Made by a program: the position numbers and the translations under genes. DNA of 64,000 nucleotides from Chamaecrista fasciculata (taxonomy: Eukaryota > Streptophyta > Magnoliopsida > Fabales > Fabaceae). Shown in pieces: positions 33,261 to 46,181 of the stretch (its first letter is position 1; every line of letters begins with the position of its first letter). The notes under the pieces are model-generated. The model was not told the DNA's origin and made no database searches. It worked only from the letters and a program-made list of their open reading frames with translations. The DNA lies in the NCBI GenBank assembly GCA_003254925.1, contig QANZ01016263.1:25293-89292 (forward strand), written 5' to 3'.

Positions 33261-36200
33261 TTACTCAGTGGCTTTAGTTAGTCTTTTGACTTCTCTAACT
33301 GCATTACTTACAGCATAAAGAGTCAACTTTTTAACCTGAAAACTTAATGTAAGAAACGGTGCAATACATTTTTCAAAGGTACAAGATGTTTGTTTAGATA
33401 GGTGATCTTTTCGCAATGCAAAGCTATGATATAAAACTAGAAAACATTTATGGTGAAAAGTGAAAATGAGAATATTGGACTTGCAAAACCAGATCACTGA
33501 ACAGCAGGAAACAAAATCAATCAGACTCAACATGTACATACAGCAAATAGAAAAACTTGCCTCCAGTTTATCCTCCTTGGCTCTGTGGTTTTTTGGGAGC
33601 AAACGAAACTCTTTGGTTAGTCGTAAACATTCTTCAATATTTTCCGGAGAGACAAAATCAAGTGCTACCTTTATACAAGACTAATAAAAGAACAGAATAA
33701 AGTTAAAAACAATTTAATTATCAGAAAATAATGCATATTAGATTAAATAAATCTGTCAAACACTTGATGAACCTATTCTTATTAAAACCTACAAGAGAAA
33801 AGAGGACAGGAAACCTCGAGAGCCAAATACCCTCAGTATGTTTTCTCAGCACTTTGTTAGTCATTTAGGGCTCCGTACTACAATATTCATGTCCTATAAG
33901 TCCCTTACAATGGTAGGACTGCTATGTTAATACTGGTTTGAATAATATAACAGAGGTTCTATCAGTATTCTAATAAAAGTTGCCCTTGGTTTCATTTACT
34001 AAAATATAGGGCAAAACATTAATTTCCCTGATGGAGAAAGTCCCATTCATATATAAATTAGTTATTTCTTCTTCATATTGAATCTGTGAAATCACCATAT
34101 AGGATCACAAACTATTTGAGTTTAGCTTGACCTATTCAAGTTACTAAACAAAACGTAACCACAATATCTACACCTATTCAAAGACACTATATAGGGTGCT
34201 TTATTGGTTGTATTTCAGATACTGATATTTAAGAGTTCAATTTAACCACAAGGAAAAACTAGGTATTAAAACGTATACCATGGAATTACTTTCCCCCCAA
34301 GTTTATGAGAAATACAGATATTTGTTAGAATTTCACATATACAGGTTGTCACAGATTGTCACTGGAAGATCAATTACGTACTTGTCTATTCCTCACTTGA
34401 TGGGGACATCCTGCAGGAATAAGAACAGCCTCACCAAGGTGTTGTTCAAAGGTCCAGGGTTCAACATCTGCACAGAATACAAATATAGAACAATTACTAT
34501 AATACGAGAACAATTTTCAAATTTCAGAGTCTGGATTAGACAAATAAAGTGAGTATCTTACTGAACTCTTGCTTCAGTTGTTTCTTATGCTTCTCATTTA
34601 AGAAAAGAGTCTGGTCATGAATGGGATGTATAACCTGAAACCAGCAGTATAGAAAACCTAGTCCTCCATATATGATTTATAAAGTGAAAAATTAACAGAC
34701 AATGCTACTCACAGAATCCACGGGTTGGTTGTTAATATGACGGAATTCCTTCTTGTGCTTTTTCAAGTAGTCTATTAGCTTAGGCACATCTTGCCGACGG
34801 AAGATATCCCAAACAGCACCACCAAGAACAACTGCAGCACCATTATTAGTTTCTAAAGAATCATCTGGCAGGTCTTGTTTTGAATTTTGGGACTCTCGAT
34901 GATCAGACACGCTGTTTAGAAAATCAGTCCTCAATGTGTCTTTTTTCTGGCTCCTATGACCTGAGGCTGAGTGATATGTAGATTGAACATGTTCATCCTG
35001 TTCCAGAGTATTGGCATGATCTGAAACTTCAGCAGATATCACACTAACACCATCTTGTATAGAAGAGCTCCTCTCAGCAACAATTCTGCCAGTACTAGAG
35101 CAGTCTCCTCTTTTATCAGATTGTTGTGCGTCCTTTGTTTCTAATTTCCTAGTCAAGCCTGCAGATTCTGATGAAATACATTCATTTATTTGACTACAAG
35201 AAGAAGAAATGTTAGCTCCATTCTCTGCCTTCCCTTCATGATTCAAGACATTCGAATCAGGTTTCCCATCAGCATTACTTTGTACTTCGCAATAAAGCTC
35301 ATTCATGTCTTGTTTTGCATATTGCTTCTGCAATTTTTTTATGTTCTCACGCTGCCAAGTCATTGCATTCACCTTGCTTGTGTGGGTTAGTACATTGACC
35401 TAAACCTCCATCACAAAATTAAGTGACATCAGCTACAGTAACAAACAACTGAAACTTTCACAACACCAAAATGTCTAAATAAAAAACTCCTTTTTCTGAT
35501 GGTATATAAAAGGTACACACACTCCTTTTAGAAGATGATGCTCAATTACAAAAAATTCTCACTCAAGAATTTCTTCTCCTTTTTCTTTGATTTTCCTGTT
35601 GACCATTGACAAAATAATTAAAAATTTAACCCAACGCTCCTGTAAAAGCACATTCTGAATGTAAAAACAACATATTTATATATACATATTTTTTATTTAC
35701 TTGAATTTTTCTTAATTTTTCTTACGTGTCATATATAATTGTTAGTTGACTTGTTTAGGTAGTCAATAGTATTAAAATCACTGATTCCTAGCATTATGGA
35801 AAGTAATTGAGGATAATGATCAACTATACAACATTATACGGTACAGATTGTAAAACTGATGCACTTAAATATACTTTCTGCCTTCTCGGCTCTCATTCTG
35901 CCATCAACCTCCTTCCTACTCCAGAAGACACTTAATTCCCTCACTTCTCTTCATTCGAAAAGGCCCCTTCTCGAACATCTAATGCTCATGATGCTGTTAG
36001 CACTTAGCAGCATTGGAAATAAAAGCTCAGTTTTACTCCTCAGAAGGCAAGAACTTACAAGGGAAATTATATTCCCTGGGCAAGATCCATGATGGTTTTT
36101 GTTACAAGTAAGGGAAAAGAAAACTATCTTAATAGCCCCACCATATCTCTTAAAATCAGCATATAAAATTGATCCCAGAGTTCTTAAATGCATTTTCATA

Positions 36201-39200
36201 CTCGGCTCATCAATAAGGATACAAGTGTTTTTGTTATGCTACTAATAGGTGTACACAACTATACCATGAAAACTCTCCATATTATTGTAAAAATGATATT
36301 TAGTGGAAGACTGAACCAAGAAAAGAAGAGGAATATGAATATCAGTCTTCTGATCTTGAATCTGAGCCAACTCCTGAACCCGGAAAGGAATGTCCAAGTT
36401 TATACCAGGAGAAAGGACTCACAGAGAGGGGGAGATGATATACAAGACCTGAAGCATTATCAAGATTCTCCGTCAAATGGACATCCTCTTGAAAATGGTA
36501 ACAATAATCTTGAATTCCTTGTCTAGGATGAACAGTTCAATTATGATTTATGTCTCCCTAATGCTAAATGGAAGGGAATAAGGATTTGCACCTTGCATCC
36601 AATCTTATATTTTGTTTTCTAAGAGAAAATTTCTCCTAGATTTCAGACACTTATTTTATCTTGAGAAGGAGGAAGGATCAAAACGCATCCATAAAGCTCT
36701 ACAGAACCCAAGATTTGTTAGCTTGTTTGGGTAGTCAATGGTATTAAAGCTAAAATCATGGAAAGTGATTATGTATACCGCTCAACTGTATATTATATTG
36801 TACTGATTGTAATACTGATGCACTTCGATATACAATTATTCGCCATCTTCTGGTGATCTCTGGTTCTCAAGAAAATTTTCAAAAGCTGTCAAATGATTCC
36901 AGAAAAATCCAAAGAACCCTCTATTCCTGTTGACAGGAAGCAGATTTAAGAGGGTAATGGCAGATATGAAAAGAAAGATGTAACTCATTAAATAAGAAAA
37001 TCATTAAATCTAAGGGAGGAATTGAAGAGAACCCAATTACTGTGAGATATGTGGATAAGTAAAGCATCGACACTAATACAACACAACACAGACACAGCAA
37101 CAAGACAAAGTATTAATGTTTACGAGTAAAGTTTCTGATCTAGTCAGATACAGAAGTTTAACACCAGTGAGGGGCTCGATTTCTTGAGTGGATGTGCTTC
37201 ATAGGTGAAGAACAAGAAATGGAGAGTTTCCATTTATGGTAAGAAAATATCTTACCAAAGTTCCAAGTCCAAATACGAGCCATTGGATTTATCAATGATT
37301 ACTAGTTGCTACTATCAACCCCAACCAGGTTTCCACAAACAAAATCAATGCAGAAGCAAAATAACAATAAAACCATTATTTAATCATTAAAATCAAAGGT
37401 ATTCTACAGTACAGAAATTACCGCATCAGACACATCACAGTGCAGCTTTGTCACTGAATCACCTCTCCCAAGCTCATCAGGAAATCCATAAGCAATATAT
37501 GTTTTGGGTCCCAAATCTGGCTTCAGTGAGTCAAGAGGAAGTTTACTTGCGAAATTCAAAAGACCTGATTTTGGATCAGTGTAATCCCTGTAAGGGAGTG
37601 CTGTAAAGAATTCAGCACCATGCCTGGGCAAACGCTCTTCAAACAAGGTTGATGAAGGCCAATCTTTCAATTTCAACATTTCTGGCCACTGATTTTTATG
37701 CATTCGACCCTCAAGGTATCCATTGAAAAATTGGTGAATATTGATCTCCACCTGCATGACAGTAAGATGTTAATAAACTAAATTTAGTTATAATAGTGGA
37801 TGATAAAATTCTTGGAACTAGTATACATATATGACTTACCTCACACCAATCAAAGCAATCAATGGCCTTTACACTTCTTGTTTCCTCCTTGAACTTCACC
37901 GTTGAACCTGTTTCTCTGAAAGCTCTCCACATAACCATTGGTTCCCAACTAAGGCCGGACGTCTTGTCCAGAACATTTCTCACAATCACAGGTTCTCCCC
38001 TCATCCAGTGCCTCTGGAAATGCTCAATTTCAACATCAGACATGTCAAGGGCATTTGGGCTATATAAAAAATTATCTTGACCATCATCCCTAAGAGATGC
38101 CTGCCTGAGCTCATTATTAATTTTTCCTTCAACCAAATTTGGATGGCATAAAGAGCACTTAACAGAAAGGTCAACATCAAGCGGTGTGTAGTCTCTAGTG
38201 AGATCCTCAGCATTCTTCAACAGCTTAGCTACCCAATTAGATTTAAAAATGCGTCTCAATTCTAGCATTGCAGTGCCACAACCCCCACAGTGTTTTGGAG
38301 GACATGGAATGTTACCATCACTATTTGCCCTCCATTCAGGAAAAGGAGAGGTTCCAACAGTTTGGAAATCAAAACGAGGTGTGAGTTGGCTTACCCAGCC
38401 ATATCTTTCCACCTGTGTCTTAACAAAAGTCTTTCTTGTTGAATCTTGGTTCCAGTTTTTATCTACATAATGTTCATGAGATAATCCAGCTTCCATGCCT
38501 CCAGGTTGGCAACCATTTCTGAGCTCTTGACAGCATGAAAGACATAGGTCATAGGAGCAATTAGAGTTGGGACAGCTTCGGTACAATCCAACTATAGATG
38601 TGTTGCAATTGTCACTGTCATTCAAATGGAGGCATTCACTTTATCCGTAAACAAGATAAACTGAAATTAAAAAATTATATAGTAATTGAAATTTTAATAA
38701 GTGGAACCAACCCAGTTCTTGTATTATCTCAAAAGCTTGATACTTATGTTTTGTATTCCGAAGCAGCACTATTTATTGTCTAAGAAATGTTACATGGACT
38801 GTGTTCCATCAACAGTATTTTTTTTTATAAAGTATCATCATGGCTTGAAAGACAGAAGTAATCCAAGAATCATCTAGAGGGTAGTTGAAGCAAATACTGC
38901 ATTCCATTCCACGCACAAAGACCCAGACAAACCAAAGGAAAGGAAAAAGAGAATTGAAGTCACAACAATACCAGCATTCTCCACACAATCAATGTCAAAA
39001 AAATCTATAACTACTATCAGGCATAATGGCAAAAGAAACTATAACGACTGAAATATAATATCTTTTGAGAATGTGAACGAGTAAACATACCAGTACAGAC
39101 GCTCACTTTTATCCAACTCTGTTCTTGTTATGTCAATTCCTTGCAGTTGATTACCTAATACCAGAAACAAGTACATAGAATCCATAAATGAAAGTAAATT

Positions 39201-42200
39201 TCAATAAACTTTTATCTCATAATAAGCTACCTCTTATTTCAGCTTCAATCTCTAGTTCAAAGCACTGCTCACTATGAATATGCCTAAGAACTGGTAGAGC
39301 TTTATATAGTAAGTATAGGTGTCTTTCTAATTTGACACTGTCATCTACTTCAGGATACTGCAGTCAAAGGAAGAAAAGTTAAACAACAGTGTAAATCATA
39401 TATTCTTGAAGCCTTCCATTTTAATTGATTACAACATGGAAAAAGAACAAACAAGAAAGAAAGGCATCTACCTTTAGCACTCGGAACTCCCGCAAGCAAG
39501 CTTTGCAATTGCAATTGCCAAGACAAAATGGGCATGCATTCTCAACTTCCTCTCGTGTTATTCCTGGGTACCTAATTCATCTCAATGACAAGTAGCACCA
39601 GGCAGTATTAACGGCCAGAAGGTTTTAATTTATGTGAATGCACGAAACAAATCAATTTCATCATTACAATTTCAAAATCTGATATTCACCATTATCAAAA
39701 TATTAAAATTACTAAGATTTAATAGAAAAAATGCTTACCACTTCCCAAGGCATTCATAACAATAGCGCTTTATTTTACAATGTGAGCAAAAGACGACACC
39801 ACTCTTATCGTTCCGCTGGCACTGATGACACATCAAACTTACACTCTCCTTTTCTCTGCATAAATCCTGGGGAGCCAGTGTAGCAATATGGCAAAAGTCA
39901 AAGGTAAATTTTCATTTTCATCGTCATGATTATTTTCTTTTTAAGGAAAGAAATTTATGAGAGAAAAGATACAAAGGAATGCAAGAAGGAGGACAAGTTG
40001 TCCTCTCCAAAAGTTTACAAAACAACAAAAGAAATTAAAAAAAAGATGCTACATCAATAATGCCATCAAATCCATTTGGAGATCCATAAGAGAGAACCCT
40101 CTAAACAAATCATTAGAAGAAACCCACAATGAAGTCAAGAAAGTAATTTTATACCAAAGGTGAGGTGGGAGGTGTTTGTAGTCAAAGACTCTAGCATTCC
40201 GCTCCAACCAAATACACCACAAAGTTGCAAGAATTGCACATTTCCAAAGCATTTTATCTTCCTCATTCCTCCTAATACCCACAAAGATGATAGTAAAAGA
40301 AGAGCCAAGATTAGCTGGGCAAACCCAATTCTCTTCAAAGTAGCCAAACTAATCGTTCCATTAATGCCTAGTCATTTCATAGTGCAAGAAGAGATGTCTA
40401 TTTGTCTTGGAGCTTCTAAGAAAAATCATACAAACATTCGCCTTGTTAGGATGTCTAGTTAGAAGAAAATCATTAGTGTTAATTCTATTAAGTAGCGTCA
40501 TCCAAACAAGAGCTTTTACTTTAGCCAGAGCTTTAATTTTCCAAAAAGAATTAGACAAGATATTAGAGCCAAAATTAGGGCTACGATTCAAAAATTTAAA
40601 GAAGAACATGTATAGAAGCCCAAAGAATCTAGATTCTAACTCCTTCTATCATGCATGAGAGAAACATTAAAGAGAGAAAGTGTTTCTAGCAACAAATTAA
40701 AACAATATCATCAACTAGTCTATCATTAAGGTTTCTAGAAAAATGTAAGCACTGAGAACAGATGATCGTGAATAAGGACAAGGCAAAAGCTCCAAAAATG
40801 AATGATCCAACGATCATCCCAAAAACGAAAGTGAGTTCCATCTCAAAACGAAGACAGTATTGAAGAAAAAGAATAAATACTTGAGAGATGAACTTCCAGG
40901 GGTTTACATGTGTAGCTCCAATCCCAGTGTTGTCATCCCACCCTAAACCCAATCCACACCAATTTGAAATTCAGGGGTTTTCTTGTTAGTGGGTTGAACC
41001 GTAGATGGTCTGCGATCATTGCTCCCCCTTGCAAAAATGGCCTTGTCCTCAAGGCTGAAACAAGGAAATTGGGAGGCAATGAAGTCATGTTCCTCCCAGG
41101 TTGCCTCCTCAAGGGGTCAGTTCTGCCAAGTGATCAGTAGTTCAAGGGTTGAGCTGGTTGCCTCCTCAAGGGGTCAGTTCTGCCAAGTGATCAGTAGTTC
41201 AAGGGTTGAGCTGCCCTGTTGAGAGATCCAGCTAGGGATGGCAACGGATGGATATCCGGTGGTTTTGCCACTATCCGTATCCGTATTCGTTTATCCTATC
41301 CAATATCCGTACCCTATTCGTATCCGATAAATTAATATCCGTATCCGCACCCTATCCGATATCCGGTATCCGACGGATACCCGAAATATCCGAAAAAATA
41401 TGGATATAGGATAGGATATCCTATTTTATAAATCGGATATATCGGGTATCCGATATCCATTATCCGCCAACTAATATAATTAAATGAAATTATTATTTAT
41501 TTACATTTTAAATTTATTTTTTAAAATAAAAAATTAAATATAAATAACTAAAATATGATTCTTTAAAAAATATATATGAATATAATTAATTAAATTTAAA
41601 TATTTATATATAAAATGTTAAATTAAAAGTAAAATATAAAAATTAAATAAGTAATAGGATATCGGATATCGAATACCCTAAATATCCGTTCATTTCGGAC
41701 GGATATAGGGTATCCGAGGGCAATATCCGTATCCGTTCAATATTCGAAAAAAATTTAATTTTCACTATCCGTATCTGTATCCGATATCCGGTATCCGACG
41801 GATACGGACGGATATCCTAACTTAGGATATAAATTGCCATCCCTAGATCCAGCGGTGAGAAATAATTGAATCAAGTCGAAGTAGCAGCTCTCAATCTTCT
41901 GAAATAGGCAGGGAACACATGAAAAACAGTATGAACTTTGAAGGGTTCACATAATTCTAGCGCATAAGCCATTGCAACAAGTCTTTGTAGCACTTTGTAA
42001 AGGCCAAAGTTTGGAGACAGCTTCTCGTGCTTCCTCTGCTATGGTGCACTACTTATACGGTTGGATGCAGAGAGAAACCACATCACAGAGGATCTTGAAC
42101 TCCATTTCTGTGCTTGTTCAAGTGCAAAGATAATCTTCAAGCCATCTATTGAGGACCTCTGTTTGCCCCACTGTTTGAGGGTAATAAGCCAAACCCATGC

Positions 42201-45200
42201 GCAAGCTAGTCTTGCCAAAATAAGCAGAGGAAGATAGAGCCTCTATCTGAAATTATGAAGCCAGGAAACCATGAAGTTGGATGACATCCTTGCAGAAGAT
42301 AGTAGCAACTAACTTTGCTGTTAAGGAGTGAGAGTGAGCATACTTCTTAAACAATCAACTACTGCCAAGATGTTGTCAAAAGATTGGCATTTTGTTTGTT
42401 CCACAATGAAATCCAAGGAGATATCTTCACATACTTGCTGAGGGAGAGATATTGGTACTACGAGACACACTGGAGAAAGCTTTTGATTATAACCCATTGG
42501 AATATTAAACACTACTGTAGATACAGCTTATCAGCCTGTAACATGCCATAACAAATAAAAAAAAAAAGTAGAAGGAGCCATATGAAGCTAATGAGCCTGT
42601 AGCATGCCATAATTTTTTATTCTTTTGAGTATTGTTCCTTCAAGGGAGATTTAGATTTTAGAGTTCCAAATTGGCTTATCAAGAAGAAGCCTTTCCTTTG
42701 TACGACAAAGGGTAAGGCATGGAAAATAAAATTTGCGAAAAAAAAAAATACTGGAAGAATGAAAATTCCAAACTCTCATATCGTAACTGTCAGACAAAGG
42801 AACAATGTGGATTGAAGTCAAGAGAAATAGTAGCTCACAACTTCATCATTTGACTTTCCCATAAAATGAAAATTGCAAGAGCAATCGGAATTGAGCATGA
42901 ACCAGACAATTAGGCAAATAGAAAGCCAATAAGGAAGAGGATATGCTATATGATATATAGATATACTCATACATATAAATTGCAAGATTGGCATTTTGTT
43001 AGTCCCACAATGAAATCCAAGGAAAAATCTTCACACACTTGCTAAGGGAGAGATATTGGCTTTACAAGACCCACTGGAGATACAGCTTAACATCTTTTTT
43101 CATGGTACGCCAATAAGAGCTAGATGTCAACCTTTTGAGAGTTTTCAAATAGCCACCAATCACGTTAGTAAGTGAGCAATCCGCTTCACCCAGGAGCTTG
43201 TCACAAAGGTGCTGATTGTTTGGAATGAGGTTTTGCTGAAGAGAGTTAACAACGGCCTTAGTGTAGGCATCTTGTAATAGAGCATCATGAAATTCCATGA
43301 AGTCTAGAGCAATGGCCATGGCCAGTGCGAGAAAATCAGTGTGTTGGGGCCTCCTAGAGCATTAGTGCCCTCGTTGGCTTTTCCCGGCTTGTAAACAATT
43401 GTGAAGTCGAATGACAAGAGCTTCATAATACATCGCTGCTGCTCCGGTGTGATGAGGGGCTGATCTAGAAAGTATTTAAGGCTGCCCTGGTTGGTGCAAA
43501 TGGCTTTCCGATAAGGTAATGCTTCCAGTTTTGCAGTGCTAGCACAAATGCCAAAAATTCCCGGTCATATGTTGACTTGTGTCTATTGGAGAAGGAAAAT
43601 ACTATGCTGAAGAATGCAATATGATGCTCAGTTTGAAGTAGGATGGCCCCTATGCTATCTGAGGATGGGTAACACACTACTGTGGAAGGCATGGTAAACT
43701 TGGGAGGTTGCAACACCAGTACTGTTGTGAGGATCTTGAACCTTTGGAAGTAAACAAAATGGAAAGGGTAAAACTTACATGTAGATTTTTGTGGAACCCC
43801 TTCTGGTATGTGCATGTGGCCATTCACTTTTCTCTTATATAAGAGAATTAGAGAGAAGAAATTACAACTTCTTCAAGGATAAGATATCCCCAAACCAGAA
43901 ATTACAAGAAAAAAATCTCAAAGTAGAATCCTTTGAAAACATATTAGCATAATAGAGTTGTCCAATCTCTTTGCAGATAAGGTATAATGCTTCCCTTTAA
44001 AAATCCATGCAATGATGACCCCATATGCTCAATCATATCCCATAAAGAATCTAAAGAAAAACATAATGCCATTGATGATGAGGGCATTCCTTCCACAGAC
44101 TCCAGTCAACCACACAATGCCACAGTTTTTTTATTTTTTTCTTTTTACCAAAGCCTGTAAATTGAATTAGGAGAAGCTACTCCAGGGTACAAAATCAAGC
44201 TCTTGCCAAACTACCAAAAGAGTTTATTCCATAGGCATGTATTGCTAGATGTTGATGCAAAATAAATGGGACAATGTTCCAAAACCAGATTTGCATATAA
44301 CAAAAAAAAAAAACAGTAGAAGGAGCCATATGAAGCTAATGAGCCTATAACATGCCATAAGTTTTTATTCTTTTGAGTACTATTCCTTCAAGGGAGATTT
44401 AGACATTAGAGTTCTAAATTGGCTTATCAAGAAAAAGCCTTTCCTTTGTATGGCAAAGAGTAAGGCATGAAAAATAAAATTTGCAAGAAAAAAATGCCCG
44501 AAGAATAAAAATTCCAAACTCTCATATCTTAACTGTCAGACAAAGGAACAATATGGATTGAAGTCAAGAAAATTTTAGCTCACAACTTAATCATTTGAGT
44601 TTCCGATAAAATGAAAATTGCAAGACCAATCAAAATGAGCATGATGAACAAATTATGAACGAGAGAAGTAGGCAAACAGAAAGCAAATAAGGAAGAGGAT
44701 ATGCTATATGATATATATAGATATACTCATATACATATAAATATATATTTCGCCACGGAATGAGGTAAAAAAAAAAAAAGTTTTTCCCACTTAAGCATTT
44801 TCTGAAAATATTAATTTTGAGCCATAACATGTAATTGTTCCAAGAACAGAGGAATTTGGGCTTTCCTGTGCCATCCTGAACCCCATCCAAATTGAGATGG
44901 AGTCTCGTGATTCTGAATAACTTTAGTAAGTGTTTCTCTTCACAAGACTTTTGCTAGCCAATATCAGATGGAAAGATATAAGACCTGATAAAACTCAATC
45001 TCAAACTTTGCCTTGGAACGTCGTCCAGACAGCAAAGTGAGGTAATTCTGTCATTTTGAAATCCTACACACCAAATAACAATGCTCAAAGACAATGAAGA
45101 GTCCCAATTCCCATGTCCACAGAAAAACACCAGGCTGTCTGACTCAAAGATCATTCTTGCCTGTCATCTCTACGAGGATCAGTTTCTTTAATCCTGTGTT

Positions 45201-46181
45201 GAATAATGCTCTCCACAGAGAAACAACTCTCCCTACTATGTGTCCTTTAAAATAATAAAATCTGACGTGCTTCTCAAAACAGAGCATTCCCAAAACAGAG
45301 CAAGCAGTCCACATGCTTTCTTATTAGAGAAAACCTACTTTTTAGTCCCTGTATTGTTACTTAGTCGACAATTTAGTCCTTGAATTGTAGGAAAAATACG
45401 AACCAGTCCCTGAATTTTACACCGCAGTCAAACCTTTTGGTTCTTGAATTGTAGAAAAATACAAATCACTCCCTGAATTTTACACCACTATCAACCTTTG
45501 GTCCCTGAGCTGTTAGGAATTCTACACCATCATTCATTTCTCAGGGACCAAAAGGTTGACAATGTCAGAGAGGATCAAATCATTCACTCAATAACCATTC
45601 ATGAACCAAAAGTAGGTTTTCCCTTCTTACTACTACGAAAACCCTCCAGTTTCGTACAAAATTTTTGACATCAAAGGATATAATCCATAAAAACCATAAA
45701 AATAATGGATCATATTTAGCAGAATTTCTGTAAGACCTACCGTATCAATGGATGATTTCCCCGGTGACGTACTTCTACGGTCCCTCTCTTCGCCGGAGTT
45801 CACCTTCAACACTGAATTCACGGAGTCATTTTCACTTTTACCATCGATCACTTTCTTCCTCTTCGAACTAGCAGAAAGCCTCATCTCTCTGGTTCGGACC
45901 AATTTCCGATTAAACTCGGAATCAGACGCTTCACGCTTCGATCCACTGCTGATCGTAGCAGCGTTCTTCCTTTTCCACGACCTCGAATTACCATATTTCT
46001 TCATCTCCTCCCGTTCGTTCTTGTTAATTCCGAGATTCTTGCTGTGAATCTTCCTTTGTAGCGAGGGCTTCGCACAGTACGATTCTCCCGGCACCGGTAA
46101 CGCCGCCGCCACCGCCGCCGCGTCGGAGCATCGCCAGTTACCGGCGCTTCGCTTGCGCCGCCGATCGGACGACGAGTCCAT
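33261..46181 (-). CDS. KDM3-type JmjC histone H3K9 demethylase (JMJ25-like), 12 exons
   Basis: Coding exons (minus): 46,181-45,741; 39,866-39,739; 39,571-39,472; 39,357-39,231; 39,154-39,091; 38,614-37,840; 37,751-37,422; 35,399-34,713; 34,634-34,562; 34,467-34,382; 33,680-33,561; 33,335-33,261. They total 3,006 nt with all phases continuous, giving 1,001 aa. Exon 1 is basic with a WRC-like stretch (GNWRCSD ... GESYCAK). Exons 2-6 carry the plant Cys-rich region ([57 protein letters not shown]). Exons 6-10 carry the JmjC domain: Fe(II) ligands His649 and Asp651 ([10 protein letters not shown]) and His931 ([10 protein letters not shown]), with an acidic Ser-rich insert in exon 8. The C-terminal part ([25 protein letters not shown]) is family-typical. 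It should remove H3K9 methylation in the nucleus. The exon 11 donor is GC (GGAG|GCAAGT). Intron 1 is 5.9 kb and full of transposon debris. The exact paralogue (JMJ25/27 group) is not certain. Confidence 0.9.
35740..36860. repeat. direct repeats flanking about 0.9 kb inside JmjC intron 7
   Basis: Two copies of about 120 bp occur at about 35,750-35,885 and 36,725-36,850. They share ggtagtcaatagtattaaa, catggaaagt, gtactgattgtaa and actgatgcactt. They lie in the 2.0-kb intron between exons 7 and 8. They could be decayed LTRs or a local duplication, but no coding domain lies between them. Confidence 0.5.
39990..40970 (-). pseudogene. LINE 3' remnant in JmjC intron 1
   Basis: On the minus strand, broken frames from about 40,960 down to 40,049 give a zf-RVT-type LINE C terminus: FGMIVGSF-like region, [28 protein letters not shown], and [23 protein letters not shown]. 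These are conserved in plant L1-type LINEs. Frameshifts and stops show it is dead. It lies immediately upstream of JmjC exon 2, in the same orientation as the gene. Confidence 0.7.
41233..41845. mobile_element. hAT-type MITE with TATCCG arrays and perfect 8-bp target duplication
   Basis: The ends TAGGGATGGCAAC and ATTGCCATCCCTA are flanked on both sides by GATCCAGC (41,225-41,232 and 41,846-41,853), a perfect 8-bp duplication diagnostic of hAT. Both arms are arrays of tatccg/ggatat motifs in both orientations around an AT-rich core. It is in JmjC intron 1 and non-coding. Confidence 0.85.
41870..43830 (-). pseudogene. Ty3/Gypsy pol remnant in JmjC intron 1
   Basis: In pol order on the minus strand: an RNase H-like part (43,827-43,465: [54 protein letters not shown]), an integrase zinc-binding part (43,319-43,062: [22 protein letters not shown]) and an integrase core start (42,512-42,321: [22 protein letters not shown]). 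Frames are broken, the aspartate motifs are partly lost, and a duplication interrupts the integrase. Parts continue weakly to about 41,870. Confidence 0.75.
42383..43083. repeat. duplicated integrase segment within the Gypsy remnant
   Basis: The 100-bp segment gattggcattttgttt...gacacactggagaaag (42,383-42,482) recurs at 42,984-43,083 with several mismatches. A 601-bp unit was therefore duplicated, or a 500-bp insert is flanked by a 100-bp duplication. The insert (42,555-42,975) has another copy at 44,309-44,735. Confidence 0.65.
44309..44735. repeat. second copy of a 420-bp repeat
   Basis: This segment is about 90% identical by eye to 42,555-42,975 (agtagaaggagccatatgaa, tgaggcctgtaacatgcc-type text, ccaaactctcatat, ctgtcagacaaaggaac). 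It is not clearly coding and could be a fragment of the same retroelement. It lies in JmjC intron 1. Confidence 0.6.
45326..45624. repeat. MITE-like element in JmjC intron 1
   Basis: The ends agagaaaacctacttttt and aaaagtaggttttccctt form a short inverted repeat. The interior has two direct runs of tccctgaattttacacc. Superfamily is not determined. Confidence 0.4.

Noticed and set aside
34280-34552. 90-codon plus-strand frame
   Set aside because: Antisense to JmjC exon 10 and adjoining introns.
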